Assembly: GCF_018691265.1 (NCBI RefSeq)
Contig: NW_024881261.1
Location: 24,639,374-24,703,373, forward strand
DNA length: 64,000 bases
DNA from: Tyto alba
Lineage: Eukaryota; Chordata; Aves; Strigiformes; Tytonidae
Direction of reading: 5' to 3'
How positions within the stretch are numbered: position 1 is the stretch's first letter; each line of letters starts with the position of its first letter. This document shows positions 54,825-64,000 of the stretch, in pieces. The position numbers were made by a program, and so were the translations under genes. The notes beneath the pieces were generated by a model, which did not search any database, was not told the DNA's origin, and was given only the letters and a program-made list of their open reading frames with translations.

Positions 54825-54849
54825 AAAAAAAAAAAAAAACAAAAAAAAA
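54825..54849 (+). repeat. A15-C-A9 tract
   Basis: A-rich run directly 3' of the segment with the CRE palindrome, ending in CCCTCAG. Probably slippage in an AT-rich stretch. Confidence 0.85.
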
Positions 54850-55906
54850 CCCTCAGTATTATTTTGTTGTATCTTTCAATATGTATTATTGTTAACTATA
54901 GTTTAGTAGACCCTACTGTGCTAGTAGAAGTTCTCCTAAGGTTAAAGAAAGATAATTTGCCTATTAGATGTGTGCAGATGGTAATATCTCTATAATGTAG
55001 TGTGTGCTCCAAAGCCATGATGGCTGCTTCTGAACCTTCAATACTTCAAAATATGATATTATTGCTCCTCTTGAAAATATATAAATTTATAGAGACAGAA
55101 TGTATGACCCAGGTAGAGATAGAAAACTGTGATCAGGAAAAAAAATATTGTTCTCATAACAGCTGAATTCCTTGATGTATTTGGGGGTTTAGACTAATTC
55201 AGTTACTTACATTTACTGCAGAAAGAACAGAATAAGAGCTGATATTGCAATACTTACCTGCAAGTACTAGAGGGAGCTGAGGGAAGGAATCAAGACAGAT
55301 AAGGAAAATAAAGGAGAAAGATGATGGTGAGAACTTTCACTAGTGTTATGTTGCTTGAATAGAATCTTACTTGATGCCAAGCCCCATTTACAGCATTAGA
55401 AATACAATGTGTGTGCATTATTCACTCTCTGTGCTCAAACACATACATTTGTATGCATATGCAAGTGTCTACCATGTATTTAACATAGAACATCTGTGTG
55501 TGCCCATGCACACTTGGGGAGAAAGCAGGTTAGTTTATTACAATGTGCCTTCAGCAGGGTTATCACTTTGTTCATTGTTTTAGTATTATCTAGAGCAAAT
55601 CATATATATGTTCTTACGAAATGGATGAACACACTCTGCTTGTCTGGCAGAGTTTAATGTAAGACCTCTCTTTCTTGATTTCCAATTCAAATGAATCCTG
55701 TTAAAATTACTAAAAAACATTGCTCTTCAAGACTATCTTAAGAGCACAACACAGCATTGAAGCACGTTTCTAAATAGCTTTCTTAACAGGATATAGAGTA
55801 GGATGCACTGAGAACTGACTGAAACCTGTTCTTTAATTGGAATATTCATCTTATGTTTTTCATTACCCTTTTTCCTTTGCCTCTCATGGATGGTTGTTGC
55901 TAATGC

Positions 55907-55924
55907 TCCCCTCCCCTCCCCTCC
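55907..55924 (+). repeat. (CCCCT)n short tandem repeat
   Basis: Three TCCCC units plus TCC. The minus strand reads as G4 runs separated by single A, a three-and-a-half-run quadruplex-like pattern. Confidence 0.85.
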
Positions 55925-56463
55925 TGGTGGGCCAGCCAACAGTTCCCTCTGGAGGCAGCATCATTATATCTGCCTGGTTCACTTAGTAGCAGATGGTGAA
56001 GAGCAGTAGAGCTGATACACTGCATTTCACAGAAACCAGGATCCTTCTGGTACCTCTGCAGCATACACAGACTTGCCTGATTTGAGACTGTGAATTCTTT
56101 ATATGCCTCCCAAACTAGGTTTCCTTGTTTGCTACTGTGTACGTCAGTGTAAGAGTGATTTTTGTGATCTGCTCTGTTGCTGTACAGTGAAGAAACTACT
56201 CATCTCCAGCTTTCAGCTACTGGAGGATCTATTCCCCATTTTATTTCTATTTTTACCAAGAATTAAAAGAAAACAGTTCTGATGGTTTTCATTTTCACTG
56301 GTTGACAGGCTTTTCTTCCCCCTCCCCTTTTTTTAATTCCTGCTGTCTGCCAAAGGACAATCTGTTTGCTCTGAGACAGTTTAATGCATACTGACTACCA
56401 GAGGCAGAACTTCCATTGGCTCTGTTACAGGGGTAATTTACACTTTAACAAGGTATTGTGACA

Positions 56464-56508
56464 AGGTGGTAATTATATTTTTATCACGTCATTATGACAT
56501 TACCACCT
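56464..56508. other. Inverted repeat, 10-nt arms
   Basis: AGGTGGTAAT at 56464-56473 is matched by its reverse complement ATTACCACCT at 56499-56508, with 25 nt between. In the loop, CACGTCAT resembles an ATF/CRE half-site. By a rough count, arms of this length are expected once or a few times by chance in a window of this size. Confidence 0.6.
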
Positions 56509-56670
56509 GGAAAGCCATAGCTGATTAATTAGTGGCATATATTAAATTTATAACCCTAGAACTCTAAAGTTATCATACCTAAGTGGTGTAATTATGTTGA
56601 ACTGTGGTGTGGCAGTGAATCGGAGGTGAAGATGCTGAGTATCCACCTATTGCAATAGGTTTAACGAGTG

Positions 56671-56684
56671 CCAGTAGAGGGCAG
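56671..56684 (+). promoter_or_regulatory. CTCF core motif match
   Basis: CCAGTAGAGGGCAG fits the CTCF core pattern CCASYAGRKGGCRS at every position. By a rough count, a match this strict is expected far less than once in 64 kb. It lies 11 nt after a 16-nt palindrome (56645-56660) and about 620 nt before the catalytic ADK exon. A bound site could act in chromatin looping or affect splicing of the nearby exon. Occupancy is unknown. Confidence 0.55.
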
Positions 56685-57168
56685 GGAGCTGCAGAGAAGG
56701 AAGTATTTTTTTTTTAATAAATGCTAAGGAGGAGGGTGAAGTCATTAAAATCTTGAAACCAAATCTAGTCAGATGGCAAGTTGCAAGGCTTCTTACGTAT
56801 ATGTGTTTTTTAAAAAGATGTCATTTGAGAGCACTTTAATTTACACTAGTTCCTGCTTTTTATTTCACAGCTTTATTTTAGTTCATGTGCATTTTGGTTT
56901 TTACAATGCAGCAATTTCTGTTGAACTGCTTGAACTGACCATTCTGGAGGCTACATCACCTCTCTGGAATTAATAGGAAGCACTGATTTTTCTTAGTCTT
57001 GTCCATGTGTTTTATGTTGTTCCTCCTGATTTACTTTTTTTTCTCTTGCCCTTAATATTAGGAGATAAAGAAATGAGGCTGCAAGTAATTAATGAAAATG
57101 TCCACAACAAATAGCTTGATCAAATGTGTTTCTGTATCCCTACACAGTAAATACAGACGGGATTCTAA

Positions 57169-57546
<378 letters not shown>

Positions 57547-60500
57547 TGATTATCAAAGGGAAAGTGTGTTCTATTACTTTAAAAATAATATGCCATTATG
57601 CTGTACTATGGACATTTTCATGAGATTAATTGTATCTGTCAGACTGTTGCATAAACAAGCTGCATAAAGTACTATATAGTGTACAGGAATCCCTCCTGGC
57701 TTAAATGTTAACACATTGTTGTTCTTTAAAACAGGTTGTAGTGAATATTAAACAGTATGTTAATAAGTGAGCATAACGTCTTCTGATCGTGTCAATTTTG
57801 GTAGAACATCTGCTTCCAATACAATTATTTGGACATCAGAAAAGAACACAAAGGGTTAATTTGTTAAAACAAACGCAGAAAATATCTGGCATTGCTTAAT
57901 ATCCATTTGCAAACTTACTATTTGTTTTGGCACAAGCTCTAAGGAAAAAAAGAGGATGTTATGTCTATGCCTGTTTTAAAAAATGATTCAGTATAAGCCA
58001 AAAACCAATCTAATCCAAAAGTTCTGTCATTCATTGTAGCCTTCATACATGTAGTTCTGTGATGCACTATTGCATCCTGAAGGCTCTAATATCTAGTACA
58101 CAGTAGCTGTAAGGAGCTCCATTAGTCACTAATTTACTGGAAACATTACCAAAGAGACTTTATAAATAGAATTGCAGGTCTCAGTCTTGTAGCCATGAAG
58201 GGGATAACAAGCAGCGTGTTACCAAATTAAAGCCTCAGAATTGTGTCCCGCTTCAAGAAAGTATTCAACATAAGCTTAATCTTAAACATGTGCGTAATCT
58301 CATCCTTAATTAATACATCACTTAAAGCAATGATAAATTTTCAGTATATGCTTAAATCTGGCTGAAAATAGGAATGTTATTACTCATTGCTTTGGTGCTT
58401 TCATGAATCAAAAAGGACAGAAATAGAGGGTAACACATCAGGTCATATTATTCATACACCTTTTAGTGCACGCTTGTCACTCTCTATTGTTCCTAACTCA
58501 CAAACAAGACTATATTTGAAACAGTAAGTAGCAGTGACTATAACATAAATAAGATCTCCAAGTGCTTGTCCTTGTATACATGTGCTCTGTGTATCAGCTG
58601 TGCCAGTAAACTGCTGTTCTTGTGAAAAAAAGAGAAAAGCTCTTGCCTATTTTGTTTTCAGATCCTGAAAATAAAATAATACAGGGTAGGGCCCAGGTGG
58701 GCAATATGGTAGACACCAACCGAGATTTGCCTCAGCATGAAGCAGGTTGACATGTGTCTGCCATGTTTATCTCAGGTTGTATATATTCTCAATTCTTTAG
58801 ATTTTAGGCATTTTGAAATCAGGACTTTTTTTTAATAATCCTACTTTTGTTCTTTCGTGGTTTAGCAGCAAGAAGACTATTGCAACTAATCAGGCTTTAG
58901 GAACTGCTTGGTCTCTCATAATCCTTCCTCTTTAAATTATATCCTTTTCCCTGGTACTGCCATAGCTACTGTTTTTCTGTAGAAGGTCTAAAATGTTGAC
59001 TAGTAATTATTCAGAACATCCTGGATGGAGAGGCTGATATAAGCTTCATCAGACTCTACTCCAAACTGCTAACTTCCACAAGCAGTGTAAGTAGTTCAGA
59101 AACTTCTGTCAAACAGGTCTTGGATCAGCTGTGAGATTCCTTTCCCCAAGGGGAAAAATGATGAGGAAAATGCTGAACTCTGTTGGGAAGGAAGGAAAGA
59201 AAGTAGGTGTTCTAAAAGATCAACTCCCCTTTGTCATTCTAAGTCTGTTGAGATAACACGTCTGGATACAGCAAGTTTCAGTGTATTTGAGGTAATCTTA
59301 ACGAAGGTCCTGTATCACTGTTTATCGACATGTATTATTTTCCTTGATTCTCCCAAAAATACCACTGAGGCATCAGATGCTTTTCGTATGGAGGGCAAGT
59401 GCAGTGCAGTTCAGTGGTAGCATGGCATTGTACAGTTCTCCCTCGATACCAGGGAAAGAAAGGACCACAGCTGTTTTTCCTCCTGTAATGGAGGTTGGGT
59501 CAGCAGTTGCAAATCTGTCTGCAATCTCACTGCGGTTAGACACTTACCTGAGTACTGGTATGTGAGCTTAGGTTCTTGTTGCACCATATTTCCTTCTGCT
59601 ATGACTCAAAGCAACATGAGCTTTAGAATATCCACAGTTCCTCCATTAGCTTCTAAGATATCTTAGTTCTCCTCTGTCACCCCATAAATAATAAATTGGT
59701 CGTTTATTCTCCTCAGAGAACAGATTTTCCTGAGTTTAGTCCAGATGGGAGATTTGGGAGTCATAACAGTCTAGATACACAGCTGATTCTAGTCTTATAT
59801 ACTGTGGTCTCCTTCTTCATGGAGTCATTTCATTTTCCTTCCCATATGTAGGAAATAGGATACTGGAGTGGATAAGCTTTGATTTGGTCTGTGTTTCATT
59901 TGGGGGAAATGTCTGTATTTTATCTATATCACACTTTTCATGTGTTTTCAAAAGTACGTATTTGCAAAAGGAAAAGTTCTTTATTGTCTCCTTACCAGAA
60001 AGTCCTATGCAGTAATGTTGGTAATACTACTCAACATATGTATCTTCTGTTGATTCTAGCATTGAGCCAGATGCAGTGTTATCGTCCTGACAGAATTTTT
60101 ATAATAGGAAGGTTATATTCTCTTCAGTGTTTTTCTAGCTTCTTTCTTTGATTGAGGTTTTTATTAAGTTGTTACTACCTAGGCAACAGTATATGTAATA
60201 TTTTGATTTTAGTGTCCTTGTAGTGAAATGTTTCAAAATTCATCCCTTAACAAAAAAAATGCACTCAGTGCTATAAGATACTCTCCTGGAAACAGTTTCT
60301 TTATTCAAACAGCAGAGAACAAGACTCTCGTGGCAAAGCTTCTCATACTTCTCTGGGACTGGTATATTAACATGACGGAACAGTGGTTTTGTTGGAGCAA
60401 ATGCCTTGGCTGAGAGGGGAATGTGGGATATAATGAGAACTAACCCCATCAAGCAGGATTTATTTTACATTAAGAGGTCAGGTTTGTTAGACTGTATCAT

Positions 60501-60654
60501 ATTTTGAAAGGTCTTTCACGGAGGTACTCTCTTCCAGAGGTATAACTCACAGATTGTAAGGAAATTCCTTCTCAATAATTATGCCAACTTGGCAAATCAC
60601 TCCTGATGTATTTCTCAATGTGAAAGTGGAAAATAAGAAATCTATTGTGGTTTG

Positions 60655-60669
60655 TTTTTTTTTTTTTTT
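60655..60669 (+). repeat. Poly(T) run of 15
   Basis: Fifteen T followed by CCTAG, another acceptor-like pattern without a supported exon after it. Confidence 0.85.
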
Positions 60670-62154
60670 CCTAGAACCTATCTAACTACTGAAGGTCTTG
60701 AAATCTTTAAGTCATGAGAAAGTTTAAAGACACAAAGTTTCTGGGCACTTGTAACTCTGTGAGTTGATTCATGAGTTCAGCATTTCTGAACATGAAGCTG
60801 CTGGCCTCTAAGGAGAACTAGCTCATTCCAACAGCTAGCAACAAGAAATAAACTGCATTCTTCAGTTGAAATCTGTTTTTATTAAGTTGGCACCAGGAAT
60901 ATCTCTGAATTTCTTGCCTCTTACTGCAGGCATCAAGTCATCTGCCACTCAGGCTGGTGCGACGCATGAATGAGAAACAGGGTTTTTTAAATTGCTGCAG
61001 GTATCTTAATGCTAAAACCACTTCTCTAAACAATAGTAACAGAGTTCTGCCTTTATCGCTTTCCAGCAACACTGCTACCTTTTAGAAGTTTAAGCAATAA
61101 TTTACTTTGTAGCATCTCAGCACCTCATGTGGATTTCAAGGGTACCACAGGTTTTTGGTTATAAATCCCTGAAATATCCATAAATTAAAGTCGCAATTGC
61201 ACCTTCAGATTCTGATGACATTGACAAATCACTTGACCTTTGCTGGCATGGCTTATGTCACAAAAGTCGTCTTAATAGAATTACAGCCTTCATTTGTAGA
61301 GTTTGGAGAACATTCTATTACTCGTTAAACTAACTTTTATTTATTAGTAGTCAGCCCCAGTTTGAAGCTTTGTCATAATGATAATCAAAGCATATTTAAT
61401 GGCAGTGAATAGATTGAAATATGGACAGTTTTACCATCTTATGCTTTCTTTTATGCCATCTTGCTTTCTTCAGCCAGAGTAGGTCTGCCTTCTGTTTGGA
61501 CTCCCCTTTGTCATTGCCACTGTTACTAATTAAAACAATAAGCATCTTTTCTGATAGTTACTGCTGTTGTTCCTTGCAAAATCTCTCCCCTAGAATCGGT
61601 CTACTCACTGGAACTGGGTAGAGAGTTCATAATAAATGAATAGAAGAAGGTGTAAAATCAATGTTTCTTCAGGTTCTGTCAATATCAATATATTGATTTA
61701 GTAATCTACTATAATTTAGTCATATACTGCATGAAAAGTAGTAGAGTATGAAATGTAACCACAGATAATTTTCAAATAGCATGATGAAGTAGTGACAGAA
61801 TGATCACAGCAAGTGTATGTTACTTACCATGTTATAAAGATGTTATACCATTCTCAAGGAAAAGAAATCCCAAGATAGAAGGAGCTCTTCATTAAGCATT
61901 GTATGGTGCCAGATAGGAGCTGATAGCAATTTGCCTGTGTCGGTATCAAAGCTGAGGTCAACGGCTCAAACCACCTGTCAGTTTAACAATCGCATTGGCA
62001 GCTTTCATGTACTGAGGGATCTCATAAAGCTGCTAGCTATAGTTTGAAAGCTACATTCAGAATTTTTTTGGTATACATGCTTACAGAATAAGCAGTTCTC
62101 TGTCTCCTGTTAAACCTAGCGTGAATCTTACGAGATGGCCAACTACTGTCTCCG

Positions 62155-62177
62155 CTATCAGAGAACTACTCTGATAG
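62155..62177. other. Short perfect hairpin (9-nt stem, 5-nt loop)
   Basis: CTATCAGAG and CTCTGATAG pair perfectly around the loop AACTA. It is too short for a microRNA precursor, and by a rough count such stems are expected several times by chance in 64 kb. Confidence 0.6.
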
Positions 62178-62982
62178 AAGGCAGGGATGGCAGCAAAAGA
62201 GGAATTGTCATCTTTTATACGTGTCCTTGCATGAGCACGCCTCATGGCATCCTTATCTTTTCTTCAGAGACCACAGGGCTTAATGGAGCTACTTCCCTCC
62301 TCTGGTTACTCTTTCTGTTGCCAAACTGGCTCAATAAAGCCATTCCCTCATCTTCAATGTAAAGGTTAATTCTAAACATTATTTTTCCATCTTAATCTAA
62401 ATGCCTCTACAAATTAGATAAAGACCTTGGACTCCTAAGAGTTTGCCTAGAGGTCATCACATTGCTCAAATTTTAGCCTGTTTTCATGAGGTAAATGCAA
62501 ATAATTTTCTATAGAGTGACATCCAGCTTTGATTTCAGAGCTAAGTAATATTTGGTATATTTCTACGTTATTGACATGTTAAAATACTATCCTTAATATG
62601 AAACATTCCTTGAATATATTGTACATATACATATATGAAAGTTTATAAAAACACAGCACAAGAAATTTAAATATAAGTTTGCAAAGAATCCATAGCACAC
62701 AGAATAACTGTTCATCATCACCCCTCTACTGTTAAAAGTTTGATGCAGAAACCTTTTTCAAAAAAGGTCTGTTCTGTTTTCTGAACATACTAGTATAACT
62801 TCAGAATACCCTGACTCAGGCCGATGGATTTAAACAAGTATACTATTGATAAAAATGGAAACAGAATTTAATCCAGTATAATGATTCTTATGCTGTAGTT
62901 CTGCAAAATCCATCATTTATGGAAGCAATTCAAGTACCTTTAAAATTAAAAAATCATGTAGGTGAGATTTACCATGATTTGA

Positions 62983-63064
62983 GTTGGCCCTGCTTTAAGC
63001 CAGGGGCCGGAGCAAGTGACCTCCAGAGGTCCCTTCCAACCTAAATTGTGCTATGGTCCTATGA
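62983..63064 (+). mobile_element. CR1 LINE, short 3' tail fragment
   Basis: A fragment of about 80 nt runs GTTGGCCCTGC, then GCCAGGGGCCGG, then GACCTCCAGAGGTCCCTTCC, then AACCTAAATTGTGCTATGGT, ending CCTATGA. This is the well-known CR1 3' end (consensus ...GGTTGGACTAGATGACCTCCAGAGG...). It is very short and partly decayed. The end fits the ATTCTATGA-type terminal octamers. Confidence 0.88.
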
Positions 63065-64000
63065 GTTCCAATCCTGTAGGAATTTGGTTCCCAGGTGCCA
63101 TTTCCTGCTCCTCTGAAAAGCCAGCCTCAGTCAACTTCAGAGAGCAGTGTTGGTGGCTAAAGAGTAGAAGCTGGCTGAATTAAAAAGTGAAGCTTATACA
63201 ATGGGAATTCCATTTTCTCCCAATAAATCTGATATTGGGCAAAGATGGACTGCATTCATGACTTTGCCTAATAAGTATCTTATGAATTTCATGTGAAGGA
63301 ATTTTGTGGATTGAGGCATATGCACGTGTGAGAAATTAAATAAGTTCTTATGGATAGTTGCTATATGGTTATACCAGGAGTCCTAAACATGTCAAAAAGA
63401 TCTGATAATGCTTTCAGCAGAGACAGGTGATTTGAATGGTTTGTCAGAATACTAAATTATGAGTGAGTTTGTGACTATGTTGAAAAGACAGTTCCTTAAT
63501 GCATTTATATGGCTCTTTAAGATTGTGGAAGAATCTCTTTTCACTACAAACATGGCAGAGAAATTAAATATTCCTCTTATTTGTTATATTTTTATCTCTG
63601 TGTGAATCTCTGTTGTAAGAGCTGCCCTCCCTCCAGTACTCACAACCCCTAAAACATTCTAGATTTGTTGAAATAGGAGTTCAAGGAACTAGGAACAGTT
63701 CTTTACTGAACAGCAGGAGTGTGATATCAGAAGCTACTTAATCCACTTACAGTGGTCTTTAATTTGTATAAGGTTTTTATACTTGTTTAAGATACCTTGG
63801 GAAGTTGTCATCATCTTTTAATCACATTTGATAGAGAGAAATACAGTGGATAAAATATCACTGCTGTGAAGTACTGCCTTCTGATAACACCAGAGCTCTG
63901 AGATGCAATTTTATTTGCCAGCTGGGAGTGAAGGGTATTTTCTTGGTGATATCAATTAAATATGTATGGGCATGTAACTTATGGCTGATTTTTGCTACAG

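Noticed and set aside
59344..59565. 73-codon frame with protein-like composition
   Set aside because: No family match, no splice phase fit with the ADK exon at 57394, and no continuation of the expected ADK sequence.
62135..62362. 75-codon open frame considered as the next ADK exon
   Set aside because: The next exon should begin with the rest of a Gly codon followed by Phe-Leu-Ser-Gln-like residues. This frame does not contain them.

Overview
This window is vertebrate nuclear DNA, most likely from a bird. It is AT-rich, lacks long open reading frames, holds three recognisable CR1 LINE pieces of the avian/archosaur type, and contains three short spliced exons with good acceptor and donor signals. 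There is no operon structure, phage, plasmid, CRISPR array or insertion sequence.

The only gene I can support is adenosine kinase (ADK), on the + strand. Three consecutive internal coding exons lie at 27365-27400 (36 nt), 34002-34116 (115 nt) and 57308-57394 (87 nt). Their phases join correctly (0/0, 0/1, 1/1). Together they encode 79 complete codons (12 + 38 + 29, the last group starting with the codon split across the junction) plus the first base of the next codon. By comparison with human ADK from memory, this is about residues 226-304 of the short isoform. It includes the Glu of the PfkB-family NxxE motif (first codon of the first exon) and the DTNGAGD anion-hole motif with the catalytic Asp (codon 57379-57381). 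The first and last exons of the gene, and the exons directly before and after these three, are outside the window.

Everything else appears to be intron: at least 27.4 kb before the first exon, then 6.6 kb, then 23.2 kb, then at least 6.6 kb. The introns hold three CR1 pieces (about 17925-18702 +, 37976-38155 -, 62983-63064 +) and several much older repeat remnants of MIR or L3/CR1-tail type. They also hold many homopolymer or microsatellite tracts, a few G- or C-rich tracts, and a handful of strong transcription-factor motif matches. The best of these are an RFX X-box palindrome just after the first exon, a full CRE at 54803-54810, and a CTCF core match at 56671-56684.

I looked for an undescribed system and did not find one. 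The open reading frames of 60-117 codons across the introns are of the size and density expected by chance in AT-rich DNA, and none resembles a protein I know. The observations worth a second look are regulatory or evolutionary: candidate conserved elements, old repeats, and the exon phase pattern.
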